From Paracoccaceae bacterium (GTDB lineage: Bacteria; Pseudomonadota; Alphaproteobacteria; Rhodobacterales; Rhodobacteraceae), in contig JAKVCO010000007.1 of assembly GCA_022448245.1 (NCBI GenBank), forward strand, positions 186,001 to 250,000: a stretch of 64,000 bases of DNA, given 5' to 3'. The notes under the pieces were generated by a model that was not told the origin of the DNA, did no database searches, and worked only from the letters and a program-made list of their open reading frames with translations. Both the position numbers and the translations under genes were made by a program. This document shows positions 51,236 to 60,717 of this stretch, in pieces; the stretch's first letter is position 1, and each line of letters begins with the position of its first letter.

Positions 51236-54200
51236 ATGACTAAGAAGATTCGCCTCGGCGTCGATATCGGCGGCACATTCACTGACGTGGTGCTGGAGGG
51301 CCCGTTTGGGCAGGCCTCGACCAAGGTGCTCACCACCTACGGCGCGCCCGAAGATGCCATCGTCGAAGGCATGCACCGCGTCTGCGCCGAGGCCGGGGTG
51401 GACGCCCAACAGATCACGCAGATCATCCACGGAACGACGCTCGCCACCAATGCGCTGATCGAGCGCCGCGGGGCGCGGACGGCCTTGGTGACGACGCAAG
51501 GTTTCCGCGACACGATCGAGATGCGCACCGAAAGCCGGTTTGAGCAATACGACCTTAATCTGACGTTGCCCCTGCCCCTCATCCCGCGCCACCGCCGCTT
51601 CGCCTTGAAGGAACGCATGGATGCCGACGGTGGCGTGCTCATCCCGCTGGAACGGTCGGAAATTGAGGCCCTCGCCGATACTCTGGCCGAGGGCAAGTAC
51701 GAGGCCATCGCGGTGGGCTTCCTCCATGCCTATGCCAACGACACGCACGAGCGTTTGGTGAAAGAGGTGCTAGAGGCGCGACTGCCGGGCGTGATGATCT
51801 CGCTGTCGTCCGAGGTCTCCCCGCAGATGCGGGAATACGAGCGGTTCAACACGACGATCGCGAACGCCTATATCCAGCCGCTGATGAAGTCTTACTTGCT
51901 GCGGCTCGAGGCCCGGTTGGCCGATGAAGGCGCGGCCTGCCCGATCTTCCTTATGCATTCGGGCGGTGGGATCATCTCGCTGGAAAGCGCAGCGCAATTC
52001 CCGGTGCGGCTGGTGGAATCTGGCCCCGCGGGTGGGGCGGTCTTTGCCGCCGACATCGCCGCGCGGCACGGGCTCGACAAAGTGCTCAGCTTCGACATGG
52101 GCGGCACCACCGCCAAAATCTGCCTCATCAAGAACCGCAAGCCCAAGACAGCGCGCGTATTCGAGGTTGCGCGCTCATACCGGTTCAAGAAGGGCTCCGG
52201 CATGCCAATCTCGATCCCCGTGATCGACATGGTGGAGATTGGCGCCGGCGGCGGATCACTCGCCTGGCGCGATAGCATGGGCCAGATCCGCGTGGGCCCC
52301 GAAAGCACGGGCTCGGAGCCCGGTCCCGCCTGCTATGGCCGGGGCGGGGAAAGGCCCGCTGTCACCGATGCCGACCTCGTGCTGGGCAAGCTCGATCCCC
52401 ACAACTTCGCAGGTGGGACGATCCCGCTCGATCCCGCTGCCTCTGCCGCCGCTTTGGGCACGCTCGACGCAGACTCGCTCACCGCCGCTCACGGCCTTGC
52501 CGAGGTGGTGGACGAGAATATGGCCAACGCCGCCCGCGTGCACGCCGTCGAGAATGGCGAGGACCTCAGCGAATACACCATGATCGCCTTCGGCGGCGCG
52601 GCCCCGCTCCACGCGGCACGGCTGTGCGAGAAACTGGGCATCTCTCGCTGCCTCGTCCCGCCCGGCGCAGGCGTGGGATCGGCCATCGGCTTCCTGCGTG
52701 CGCCGTTCTCCTTCGAGGCCAACCGCACCGTCTTCACCCCGGTCTCAGAAATCGAACCTGCACGTGTCACCGCCCTCTTCCGCGAGATGGAAGAGGAAGC
52801 CACCGGCTTCGTGCGCACCTGCGATGCTGAGGCTGAGATCGAAACGACCCACCGCATCTACATGCGCTACCGTGGCCAGGGGTGGGAGATCCCGGTGCCC
52901 CTCACCGCCGATCAGGTTGCGAACCCGGATAAAGAGACGATTCTCGCCTTCTTTGAAACTGAATACGAAAAGCTCTTCTCTCGCACGGTGCAGGGCATGG
53001 TGGCAGAGATCACCGTTTGGTCCGTGAACGCCACGACCAAAACCGAGGCGCCGGAGCAGCTTTCAGGCGCAGCTACCGTGGGCACGACCGACATAGCGGC
53101 GCTGCCCAAACGGACGCTCTTTGATCCAGCGCTTGGGCAATCCTCCGAGGCAGCCGTGGTCGACCGCGCCGCTCTCACCGCCCCGCTAGCAGGCCCCGCG
53201 CTTGTCACAGAGAAGGAGACGACCGTCGTCGTCCCCACCAGCCGCACAATCCACACCGCGGGCGACGGCACGCTGATCCTGACCGAGCACGGCGCCGCGC
53301 AGGTCACACGTCTCTCGGAGGTGGCCTATCAGGTGATGTGGAACCGCCTGATCTCCATCGTCGAAGAGCAAGCCCAAGCGCTGATCCGCACGGCTTTCTC
53401 GACCTCTGTGCGGGAGGCGGGTGACCTCTCCGCCGGGGTCTACAACGCCGAGGGCTCGATGCTGGCGCAGGCCGTCACCGGCACGCCGGGCCACGTGAAC
53501 GCCATGGCCGACGCCGTTGGCCACTTCATCCGCCGCATCCCACAGATGTCACCGGGCGACGTCTACATCACGAACGATCCGTGGGAGGGGACGGGCCACA
53601 AGCACGACATCACGATCGTCACCCCCACCTTCCGCGAAGGCGCCCTTATCGGCTTCTTCGCCTGCACCGCCCATGTCACCGACATCGGCGGGCGCGGCTT
53701 TGGGGCGGACGCGAACGATGTGCATGAGGAAGGCCTCTACATCCCGATCATGCCGCTCATCCGCAGCGGCGAGGTCGACCAAACGCTCTTGACCCTCATC
53801 CGCGGCAACGTGCGGGAGCCGGACCAGCTGGTCGGCGACATCTACGCGCTCGCCACCTGCAACGACATCGGCGCCGCCCGTCTGCAGGAGATGATGGAGG
53901 AATTCGGGCTCTCAGACCTCGCGGGCATCTCGGACTTCGTGCTGACGGCCTCCCGCGACGCGACGCTCAAAGCAATCAACGCGCTGACGCCTGGCACCGC
54001 CGAAGGGCACATGACGATCGACGGATACGCGTCCGAGATCGACCTGCGCGTGAAGCTCACCATCGAGAAAGACCGCATCCTCAGCGACTGGGCAGGCACC
54101 AGCGGCGTCGACAAGAAGGGCATTAACGTGCCGCTCGTCTACACCAAGGCCTATGCCTGCTACGCGCTGAAATGCGCCATCGCGCCGGAGATCCCGAACA

Positions 54201-54985
54201 ACGCGGCCTCTCTCGCCCCGTTCGAGATCACGGCGCCAGAGAACAGCATCGTCAACGCGGTCTTCCCCGCGCCTGTGGCCCTGCGCCATGTGATCGGCCA
54301 CATGGTTCCCGACACTGTCTATGACGCACTCGATAAGCTCTTGCCCGACACCGTGCCTGCCGAAGGCGCCGGGTGCCTGTGCAACTTCCAAGTTTCTCTC
54401 CGCCCCACAGGCGCGGAGGGTCGTCGGGCCGAGGTGCTGACCTTCAACTCCGGCGGCTCCGGCGCACGGCCTACCCTTGACGGCATGAGCGCCACCGCAT
54501 TCCCCTCCGGCGTGATGACGATGCCCGTGGAAGCGACCGAACAGGTCGGGCCCGTCATCATCTGGCGCAAGGAGCTTCGCCCCGATTCTGGCGGCGCAGG
54601 CGAGCAGCGCGGCGGGCTCGGACAGTTCATGGACGTGGGCGCCCGCGCGGGCCACGAGTTCGACATTTCCGCCATGTTTGACCGCACTCGCTATCCCGCG
54701 CGCGGACGCCAAGGGGGCCAGAACGGTGGCCCCACTCTCATCGCCCGCGACGGGGCCGAGATGCAGGGAAAAGGCCGCCAATTCGTACCCGAAGGCGACA
54801 TCGTCCGCATGGCCTTCCCCGGCGGCGCGGGATTTGGCGATCCGGCCCAGCGTGACCGAGCGGCAGTGTGCCGCGACCTCGCCTTGGGATATATCTCGCC
54901 AGAGACCGCTCTGCGCGACTACGGTCTCGACCAAGCAGAAATCGACGCGGTTCTCGCGCAAGTCGCCAAAGGAGAAGCCCCATGA
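51236..54985 (+). CDS. fused hydantoinase/5-oxoprolinase A and B subunits
   Basis: A 1249-residue fusion. The N-terminal HyuA half (about 1-690) has LGVDIGGTFTDVVLEG, HGTTLATNALIERRG and the ATPase piece SFDMGGTTAKICLI. The C-terminal HyuB half (about 700-1249) has WNRLISIVEEQAQALIRTAFSTSVREAGDLSAG and SLRPTGAEGRRAEVL. Such ATP-dependent enzymes open 5-oxoproline, hydantoin or related lactams. The start at 51236 follows a weak GGAG and a nearby in-frame GTG. The stop overlaps the next start by four bases, so it heads a four-gene operon with a DAO-family oxidoreductase. Confidence 0.88.
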   Translation: MTKKIRLGVDIGGTFTDVVLEGPFGQASTKVLTTYGAPEDAIVEGMHRVCAEAGVDAQQITQIIHGTTLATNALIERRGARTALVTTQGFRDTIEMRTESRFEQYDLNLTLPLPLIPRHRRFALKERMDADGGVLIPLERSEIEALADTLAEGKYEAIAVGFLHAYANDTHERLVKEVLEARLPGVMISLSSEVSPQMREYERFNTTIANAYIQPLMKSYLLRLEARLADEGAACPIFLMHSGGGIISLESAAQFPVRLVESGPAGGAVFAADIAARHGLDKVLSFDMGGTTAKICLIKNRKPKTARVFEVARSYRFKKGSGMPISIPVIDMVEIGAGGGSLAWRDSMGQIRVGPESTGSEPGPACYGRGGERPAVTDADLVLGKLDPHNFAGGTIPLDPAASAAALGTLDADSLTAAHGLAEVVDENMANAARVHAVENGEDLSEYTMIAFGGAAPLHAARLCEKLGISRCLVPPGAGVGSAIGFLRAPFSFEANRTVFTPVSEIEPARVTALFREMEEEATGFVRTCDAEAEIETTHRIYMRYRGQGWEIPVPLTADQVANPDKETILAFFETEYEKLFSRTVQGMVAEITVWSVNATTKTEAPEQLSGAATVGTTDIAALPKRTLFDPALGQSSEAAVVDRAALTAPLAGPALVTEKETTVVVPTSRTIHTAGDGTLILTEHGAAQVTRLSEVAYQVMWNRLISIVEEQAQALIRTAFSTSVREAGDLSAGVYNAEGSMLAQAVTGTPGHVNAMADAVGHFIRRIPQMSPGDVYITNDPWEGTGHKHDITIVTPTFREGALIGFFACTAHVTDIGGRGFGADANDVHEEGLYIPIMPLIRSGEVDQTLLTLIRGNVREPDQLVGDIYALATCNDIGAARLQEMMEEFGLSDLAGISDFVLTASRDATLKAINALTPGTAEGHMTIDGYASEIDLRVKLTIEKDRILSDWAGTSGVDKKGINVPLVYTKAYACYALKCAIAPEIPNNAASLAPFEITAPENSIVNAVFPAPVALRHVIGHMVPDTVYDALDKLLPDTVPAEGAGCLCNFQVSLRPTGAEGRRAEVLTFNSGGSGARPTLDGMSATAFPSGVMTMPVEATEQVGPVIIWRKELRPDSGGAGEQRGGLGQFMDVGARAGHEFDISAMFDRTRYPARGRQGGQNGGPTLIARDGAEMQGKGRQFVPEGDIVRMAFPGGAGFGDPAQRDRAAVCRDLALGYISPETALRDYGLDQAEIDAVLAQVAKGEAP

Positions 54986-56181
54986 GCTGGCAAACGCCCG
55001 AGCGTAAGAGCTACGACATTGTCATCATCGGCGGCGCGGTGATGGGATCGTCTACCGCATTCTGGCTGCGAAAGCTGGGTTTCGACGGATCGGTCCTCGT
55101 GGTGGAGATGGACCCTTCGTACGAAAACACATCCACGGCGCGCACGAACTCCTGCATCCGACAGCAATTCACGAACCCGCTCAACGTGCAGATTAGCCAG
55201 TTCTCCGCCCATTTCATCAAGAACGCGGCGGAGGAGATGGGCGACGAGCGTGTGCCCGACATCCACTTCCAGCCCTATGGCTACATGTACCTCGCGGGCG
55301 ACGCTTCCCGCGCCGACGACCTGCGGGAGCGGGCGAAGCTCCAGCGCGACATGGGCGCCGCGACCGAGGTGCTGAACCCCGAAGAGCTCGCCCAGCGCTA
55401 CCCGTTCTACAATCTCGAAGACATCGCCGTGGGCACCATCAATCTGCGCGACGAGGGGTATTTCGACGGAGGAACGCTCTTTGAATGGATGCGCCGGTTG
55501 GCGCGGGAGCGGGGCGTCGAATACTGCACGAACAAGGCCGTGGGCATCACCAAGGATGGCCAGCGGGTCACGAAGGTGGAGCTCGCCAGCGGGGAGGAAA
55601 TCGCCTGCGGGCAGGTGTTGAACGCCGCCGGACCGCGCGCCGCGACCGTGGCCTCTATGGTAGGGATCGAGCTGCCCGTGGAGCCCCGCAAGCGCTACAC
55701 GTGGATCTTCTCCGCTGAGGAGCCTCTCGACCGCGAACTGCCGCTAACAATTGATCCCTCAGGCGTCCATGTCCGCCAAGACGGGCCCCAGACCTACCTC
55801 GCCGGCGCCACGCCCGAAATCGATCCCGCCGTCGACCCCATGGACTTCACCATGACCGACGACACCTGGATCGAGAAAGCCTGGCCCGCCATCGCCCACC
55901 GCATCCCCGCCTTTGAGCGGATCAGGATCATCAGCGAATGGGCCGGGCATTACGAATACAACACCTTCGATCACAACGCCTTGCTCGGCAGCCACCCGGA
56001 CGCCGAGAACATGACTTTCATCAACGGATTCTCCGGCCACGGCCTGCAGCAGAGCGTCAGCATGGGGCGCGGCACGGCAGAGTGGCTGATGCACGGAAGC
56101 TACCAATCGCTCGACCTGTCACCTTTCGCGGTGACCCGGGTGGCGGAGGGCCGTAAGTTCATCGAACAAGCGGTCATCTAA
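54982..56181 (+). CDS. DAO-family FAD-dependent oxidoreductase (sarcosine/glycine oxidase-like)
   Basis: A 399-residue flavoprotein. The dinucleotide-binding DIVIIGGAVMGSSTAFWLR is near residue 12, and TARTNSCIRQQFTNPLNVQ and the C-terminal GLQQSVSMGRGTAEWL fit the sarcosine-oxidase-like DAO group. It oxidises a secondary or N-substituted amino acid or a hydroxy acid. The start overlaps the hydantoinase stop (ATGA). Together the two would release and oxidise an imino acid, but the substrate is unknown. Confidence 0.82.
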   Translation: MSWQTPERKSYDIVIIGGAVMGSSTAFWLRKLGFDGSVLVVEMDPSYENTSTARTNSCIRQQFTNPLNVQISQFSAHFIKNAAEEMGDERVPDIHFQPYGYMYLAGDASRADDLRERAKLQRDMGAATEVLNPEELAQRYPFYNLEDIAVGTINLRDEGYFDGGTLFEWMRRLARERGVEYCTNKAVGITKDGQRVTKVELASGEEIACGQVLNAAGPRAATVASMVGIELPVEPRKRYTWIFSAEEPLDRELPLTIDPSGVHVRQDGPQTYLAGATPEIDPAVDPMDFTMTDDTWIEKAWPAIAHRIPAFERIRIISEWAGHYEYNTFDHNALLGSHPDAENMTFINGFSGHGLQQSVSMGRGTAEWLMHGSYQSLDLSPFAVTRVAEGRKFIEQAVI

Positions 56182-56190
56182 GGGGACGCC

Positions 56191-57075
56191 ATGCAGAAAG
56201 TTGCTGTCATCGGATTGGGCTCCATGGGCATGGGCATCGCGCAATCCTGCCTGCGCGGCGGGTTGCAGACCCACGGTTTTGACACCCGCCCTGAGGCCGT
56301 GGAGCGCTTTGCCGTCGAAGGTGGCGCGCCGGGCACGTTGGACGAAGTCGCGGGCGCGATCGATACCGCGATCATAGTCGTGCTGAACGCCCAGCAGACC
56401 GAGGCCGTGCTGACGTCTCTCGCACCCCAAATGAAGGCAGGCGCCAGCGTCATCGCCTGCGTGACCATGCCGCCTGAGTTTGCGCGCACGATGGCCGCGC
56501 TTTGTGCGGAGCACGAGCTGAATTACCTCGACGCCCCGATCTCAGGTGGATCGATCAAAGCGGCAGCTGGGCAGCTGTCGATCATGGCCTCAGGCGCGCC
56601 GGAGGCCTTTGCGGCCACAGAGCCGGTGCTCGACGCGATCTCCGAAAAGGTCTTCCATCTGGGCGACGCACCCGGCGCAGGTTCAGCGATGAAAGCGGTG
56701 AACCAGCTTCTCGCCGGGGTCCATATCGCCACGATGGCTGAAGCCATGACCTTCGGCATCAGCCAAGGCATCGAGCCCGAGACCTTCATGGAGGTCATCC
56801 CCAACTGCGCAGGCTCCTCCTGGATGCTGGAAAACCGCGGGCCCCACATCGTTAACGGCGACTACACGCCCCACAGCCAGATAAACATCTGGCCAAAGGA
56901 TCTGGGCATCGTCCTCGAAATCGCCAAGGCGGCGGGTTTTCCCGCGCCCATCACTTCCGTCGCGCTTGAGCGGTATATGGAGGCAGTGAAGATGGGCCTC
57001 GGCACCGAGGATGACGCCGCGGTTGCCAAGGTCTATGCCGAGGACGCTGACCTCAAACTACCGGGGACATCATGA
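56191..57075 (+). CDS. ltnD: LtnD-like beta-hydroxyacid dehydrogenase
   Basis: A 294-residue 3-hydroxyisobutyrate-dehydrogenase-family enzyme. VAVIGLGSMGMGIAQSCLRGGL binds NAD(P), DAPISGGSIKAAAGQL is the substrate-loop signature and KAVNQLLAGVHIATMAEAM holds the catalytic lysine (GxxxKxxN form). It is most like L-threonate/tetronate dehydrogenases (YgbJ/LtnD). The next gene is OtnC-like, its usual partner, although the kinase OtnK is missing here. Confidence 0.75.
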   Translation: MQKVAVIGLGSMGMGIAQSCLRGGLQTHGFDTRPEAVERFAVEGGAPGTLDEVAGAIDTAIIVVLNAQQTEAVLTSLAPQMKAGASVIACVTMPPEFARTMAALCAEHELNYLDAPISGGSIKAAAGQLSIMASGAPEAFAATEPVLDAISEKVFHLGDAPGAGSAMKAVNQLLAGVHIATMAEAMTFGISQGIEPETFMEVIPNCAGSSWMLENRGPHIVNGDYTPHSQINIWPKDLGIVLEIAKAAGFPAPITSVALERYMEAVKMGLGTEDDAAVAKVYAEDADLKLPGTS

Positions 57076-57719
57076 AAGAAAGCGCCCTTCGCGAACTGCT
57101 CTGCACCCAAGCGGCGAGCCTGTTTAATCGCGGGCTGACCCATGGCTCTACCGGCAACATATCTGCCCGGACGGAAGACGGCGGGCTTCTGGTGTCGCCG
57201 ACGGGGTCGTCGTTCGGCAGCCTCGATCCCGGCCGCCTGTCGCGCTTTGATGAGAACGGCAATTTCCTCTCAGGCGATAAGCCCACCAAGGAGATGCCGC
57301 TTCACAGCGCCTTCTACGAAACGCGCAGTCAGGCAGGCGCGGTCGTTCATCTGCACTCCCATCACTCCGTGGCTCTTTCGCTGATGCCGGATGCGGATGA
57401 GGATTGCTTTCTGCCCCCGCTCACGCCCTACGGCATCATGAAGCTGGGGAAGGTAAAGCTCCTGCCCTTCTTCGTGCCCGGGGACCCCGCCATGGGAGAC
57501 GCCGTTCGCGGGCTGGCCGGTAAGCGCAGCGCAGTGATGCTGGCCCACCACGGGCCCGTCGTAAGCGGCAAAGATGTGGAGGCGGCCTGTACGGCAATCG
57601 AGGAGCTTGAAGACACAGCACGCCTCGCCATCCTCATGCGCGGCTTCGAGGCGCGACAGCTCTCAGAGGAGCAGATCCGCGCCGTCGTCACCAAGTACGA
57701 TATTCAGTGGGACGATTGA
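57072..57719 (+). CDS. otnC: OtnC-like class II aldolase / 3-oxo-tetronate 4-phosphate decarboxylase
   Basis: A 215-residue class II aldolase/adducin-fold protein. LTHGSTGNISARTEDGGLLVSPTGSSFGSLDPGRLSRFDENGN, KEMPLHSAFYETR, VVHLHSHHSVALS (metal ligands) and MLAHHGPVVSG agree closely with YgbL/OtnC. It would decarboxylate a 3-oxo-tetronate 4-phosphate. Its start overlaps the LtnD-like stop (ATGA). It is the last gene of the plus-strand operon and converges on uspA. Confidence 0.78.
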   Translation: MKESALRELLCTQAASLFNRGLTHGSTGNISARTEDGGLLVSPTGSSFGSLDPGRLSRFDENGNFLSGDKPTKEMPLHSAFYETRSQAGAVVHLHSHHSVALSLMPDADEDCFLPPLTPYGIMKLGKVKLLPFFVPGDPAMGDAVRGLAGKRSAVMLAHHGPVVSGKDVEAACTAIEELEDTARLAILMRGFEARQLSEEQIRAVVTKYDIQWDD

Positions 57720-57732
57720 TCGCCCTGGGCTT

Positions 57733-58149
57733 TTAGGAGCCGGGACGAACGATCAGCACCGAACACGGTGCACGTCGCGCCACGCGGGCAGCCGTCGAGC
57801 CAAGGAAGTAGTCCATCGCCGATGGGTTGTGCGCACCCACGATAATGAGGTCCGAACCGAGGTCACCGGCCACTTCGCTGATGCGGACGCCGGGCTTACC
57901 CTCGGTGACGTGGCACTCGATGTCGTCTGCCCCTGCGGCCAAGGCATCCAGGCGTTCCTTCACCTTCGTGGTCAGGTGGTTCTCGGGTTTCACGGTCACG
58001 AACTCCGCCGCGAAGCCGGGAATCTGTTCGAGCACGGTCACCAGCGTGATCTTTCCGCCGGGGTTCATCACCTTACGGGCGGCGTCGATCTTCTTTCCGA
58101 CAAGTTCCTCGTGGTCGAGCGCGACCGGGATGAGAATGGATGAATACAT
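57733..58149 (-). CDS. universal stress protein UspA family
   Basis: A 138-residue single-domain UspA protein. SSILIPVALDHEE begins the fold, and IIVGAHNPSAMDYFLGSTAARVARRAPCSVLIV is the nucleotide-binding C-terminal part (G2-x-G9-type). It lies at the 3' end of the DHPS operon, 14 bases after the ComC-like gene, and may be co-transcribed. Usp proteins bind ATP or stress signals; no specific partner is known here. Confidence 0.87.
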   Translation of the reverse strand: MYSSILIPVALDHEELVGKKIDAARKVMNPGGKITLVTVLEQIPGFAAEFVTVKPENHLTTKVKERLDALAAGADDIECHVTEGKPGVRISEVAGDLGSDLIIVGAHNPSAMDYFLGSTAARVARRAPCSVLIVRPGS

Positions 58150-58163
58150 GAGCTGTCTCCTTG

Positions 58164-59168
58164 TCAGTTCTTACCAGCCAGCGCGCGGGCTTGTTCCACG
58201 AATGTCGCGGGCACGTTGAGCCCGTTCTCGCGTGCGGCAGCGATGGCGGCGCGGCGCCGGTTGCCCGGAAGGCGCGCGCCCTCCATCTGGGCTATTGTGT
58301 CCAAAAGTCCTTGGACACGGGCAGTATAGTCGGTCCGGGCGCCCGGATCGATAACGATGAGCGTTTGGCCCACGCGCGGGGCCTGCCCGTCGGCGGTAAA
58401 GAACGATCCTGCTTCGGCGCTGAAGGCCGATCCGGTGAGCGCTGCAGCCAGAAGCTCGACCATCAGGGCGAGAGCTGTGCCCTTTGCCTCCCCAATGGGA
58501 ACCATGGTGCCTGCCAGCGCGGCTTTGGCATCTGTTGTGGCGTTGCCATCAGCGTCCAGCGCCCAGCCTGCCGGAATATCCCGCCCGGCTTTCTTGGCTG
58601 CCATGACCTTGCCCCGCGCCACTTTGGACAGCGAAAGATCGACGACCAGCGGCGCGCCTTCCGTGGGCGTGGCGAATGCAATTGGATTAGTGCCGTACAG
58701 CGGCTCCTTAGCGCCCCACGGGGCGATGGCTTTGGGCGCATTAGCGACCATGATCGCGATCAGTCCCGCCTCCGCGTAGCGCTCCACCTGGAGCGAGAGC
58801 GCGCCGCAATGGTGTGAATTGCCAATCGTCAGGACGGCGATGCCCATCTCCTTGGCGAGGGGTACACCCGCCTCAAAAGCAGCGTCGAGCGCCGGGTAGG
58901 CAAAGCCCAAACCCGCATCGATATGAAGCGCCGCCGGGCCGCGTTTGGTGAGCACCGGCGTCGCCGCCGCCTTCACCTTCCCGCTTTTTGCCTGCGCCGC
59001 GTAATCCGCGAGGCGCGAGAACCCGTGACCGTTCTGACCTTCTGCCTCAGCAGCAACGAGCGCGCCTGCCACGGATGCCGCAGCCGGGCTTGGCACGCCC
59101 ACAGCGATGAACGCCTCCGTCAGGAGGGTCGTGGCATCAGATATGGAGAGCGAAACGGTGTCTGTCAT
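58164..59168 (-). CDS. comC: Ldh-family (malate/lactate-type) dehydrogenase, probable sulfolactate dehydrogenase
   Basis: A 334-residue member of the malate/L-lactate (type 2) dehydrogenase family. GHGFSRLADYAAQAKSGK and the SHHCGALSLQVERYAEAGLI segment are family hallmarks. In roseobacters the ComC protein of this family oxidises (R)-sulfolactate to sulfopyruvate or works with SlcC as a racemase. Its place right after SuyB supports that role. Ureidoglycolate or malate dehydrogenase are alternatives. Confidence 0.68.
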   Translation of the reverse strand: MTDTVSLSISDATTLLTEAFIAVGVPSPAAASVAGALVAAEAEGQNGHGFSRLADYAAQAKSGKVKAAATPVLTKRGPAALHIDAGLGFAYPALDAAFEAGVPLAKEMGIAVLTIGNSHHCGALSLQVERYAEAGLIAIMVANAPKAIAPWGAKEPLYGTNPIAFATPTEGAPLVVDLSLSKVARGKVMAAKKAGRDIPAGWALDADGNATTDAKAALAGTMVPIGEAKGTALALMVELLAAALTGSAFSAEAGSFFTADGQAPRVGQTLIVIDPGARTDYTARVQGLLDTIAQMEGARLPGNRRRAAIAAARENGLNVPATFVEQARALAGKN

Positions 59169-59208
59169 TCACAGAGTATAAGGGCGGCCCGAGGGCCGCC
59201 CCAACAGC

Positions 59209-60387
59209 TTAGGCGCTGCGATAGAGTTTGGTCATCGAGAATTCGCGGTGACCAAGAGCCTCAGCAGCTGTGTTGCGGCCGTTGGCGGTGCGGCGGATCA
59301 TGTCGATCAGCGCGTCGCCTGCCTCATCGATGGTCTGCTCCCGGCGCAGGATGCCGGACACGTCCACGTCCACGTGCTCGCCCATGGTGCGCACGGTGCG
59401 CGGGTTCGCCGTGATCTTGATGACGGGAACGATCGGGTTACCCACGACGTTGCCCTGACCCGTTGGGAAGGTGTGGATGACGGCGCCACCAGCAGCCATC
59501 AGCGTCACACACTCAGCCGCAGCAGAGGACGAGTCCATGAAGTAGAGGCCATCACCGGACTGAGGCTGCTCTGCAGGCTCAAGGATGTCGATGAACTGCG
59601 AGGTGCGCCCGATCTTCTCGAGGTTGCCCAGCGCCTTTTCTTCGATGGTCGTCAAACCGCCTTCGATGTTGCCCTTCGTGGGCTGCGAGTCGGAAAGGTC
59701 ATCGGTCTGGTGCGCGAAGATCACGTCGTCCTGATAAGCCTTCCACATCTTGTACCAGCGCTCGCCCACCTCTTCGTTGACCGCGCGCTTCTGGCAGATG
59801 TGTTCTGCGCCCGTGATCTCGGAGGTTTCGCCGAAGAAGCCTGTGATACCCTCAGGCAGGAGCTTGTCGTACATGTTGCCCACCGTCGGGCAGGAGCCGA
59901 GGCCCGTCGTCGTATCGGATTCACCGCACTTCGTGGAAACCCAGAGTTCCTTGATGGAGCACTCTTCTTTCTGCACTTCGGTCGCCTTGTGCACGAAGTC
60001 CTTCGCGGCCCAGGAGGCGGCGCGGATCGTCTCGAAGTCACCCTTCTGCTCGATGGAGAACTCGGCAACTTCCTTGCCGGTCTCGCGGATGCCGTCGGCG
60101 ATGCGCTTGGTCCAGCCGGGCTCGATGCCGATGACGACGACCGAGTGCACGTTCGGGTTGGAACCCGTGCCGATCATCGTGCGGAAATGCAATTCGAGGT
60201 CTTCACCGAACTGCAGGCGGCCATAGGCGTGCGGGATCGCGAGCGTGCCTTTGACGTTGTTGGCCACGGCCTCACAAGCAGCGTTCGAGATATCGTCCAC
60301 CGGCAGGATGAGCACGTGATTGCGGACACCCACGCGACCGTTTTCGCGGCGGAAGCCCATGAAAGTCATGTTGGAATATTTCGACAT
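59209..60387 (-). CDS. suyB: (R)-sulfolactate sulfo-lyase, large subunit
   Basis: A 392-residue UxaA/altronate-dehydratase-family protein: [65 protein letters not shown] and [26 protein letters not shown]. SuyAB eliminates sulfite from (R)-3-sulfolactate to give pyruvate. The 101-residue SAF-domain gene lies 12 bases upstream, as in known suyAB pairs. The remaining DHPS genes follow upstream, which supports this assignment over an ordinary altronate dehydratase. Confidence 0.87.
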   Translation of the reverse strand: MSKYSNMTFMGFRRENGRVGVRNHVLILPVDDISNAACEAVANNVKGTLAIPHAYGRLQFGEDLELHFRTMIGTGSNPNVHSVVVIGIEPGWTKRIADGIRETGKEVAEFSIEQKGDFETIRAASWAAKDFVHKATEVQKEECSIKELWVSTKCGESDTTTGLGSCPTVGNMYDKLLPEGITGFFGETSEITGAEHICQKRAVNEEVGERWYKMWKAYQDDVIFAHQTDDLSDSQPTKGNIEGGLTTIEEKALGNLEKIGRTSQFIDILEPAEQPQSGDGLYFMDSSSAAAECVTLMAAGGAVIHTFPTGQGNVVGNPIVPVIKITANPRTVRTMGEHVDVDVSGILRREQTIDEAGDALIDMIRRTANGRNTAAEALGHREFSMTKLYRSA

Positions 60388-60399
60388 GGTGTGAGCTCC

Positions 60400-60705
60400 T
60401 TACCAGCGCTTCGTTTTACAGTTGTGAGTGTGGACATGGCCGCCCTGCGGCACGTCGGCGATGAATTTGCCGATGTCTTCGCCGTACTTGATGGCGGTGT
60501 CACCGTCCTTGATGTCTTTGAGAGCGATCTTGTGGCCGATCGGCACATCTGCACCTGCCGTCAGTCGGAAGGTGGAGTTGTCGTGCGTGATGCAGCACAG
60601 CATGTCAGTGCCCGCGGTCAGGCCTTCGACGACAACAACACCGACATTGTCGGCTTCTTCATGGACCAGAAGATGGGGGATTTCGTTGGGAGCGGGGTTC
60701 GACAT
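60400..60705 (-). CDS. suyA: (R)-sulfolactate sulfo-lyase, small subunit
   Basis: A 101-residue SAF-domain protein: LLVHEEADNVGVVVVEGLTAG, HDNSTFRLTAGADVPIGHKIALKDI and VPQGGHVHTHNCKTKRW. It is the small partner of SuyB (stand-alone rather than fused), and the complex desulfonates sulfolactate. It is 12 bases upstream of suyB. Confidence 0.87.
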   Translation of the reverse strand: MSNPAPNEIPHLLVHEEADNVGVVVVEGLTAGTDMLCCITHDNSTFRLTAGADVPIGHKIALKDIKDGDTAIKYGEDIGKFIADVPQGGHVHTHNCKTKRW

Positions 60706-60717
60706 TTTCTTTCTCGC

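Noticed and set aside
59209-60387. Altronate dehydratase UxaA
   Set aside because: No uronate-pathway gene is near and the separate 101-residue SAF gene plus HpsN match SuyAB.
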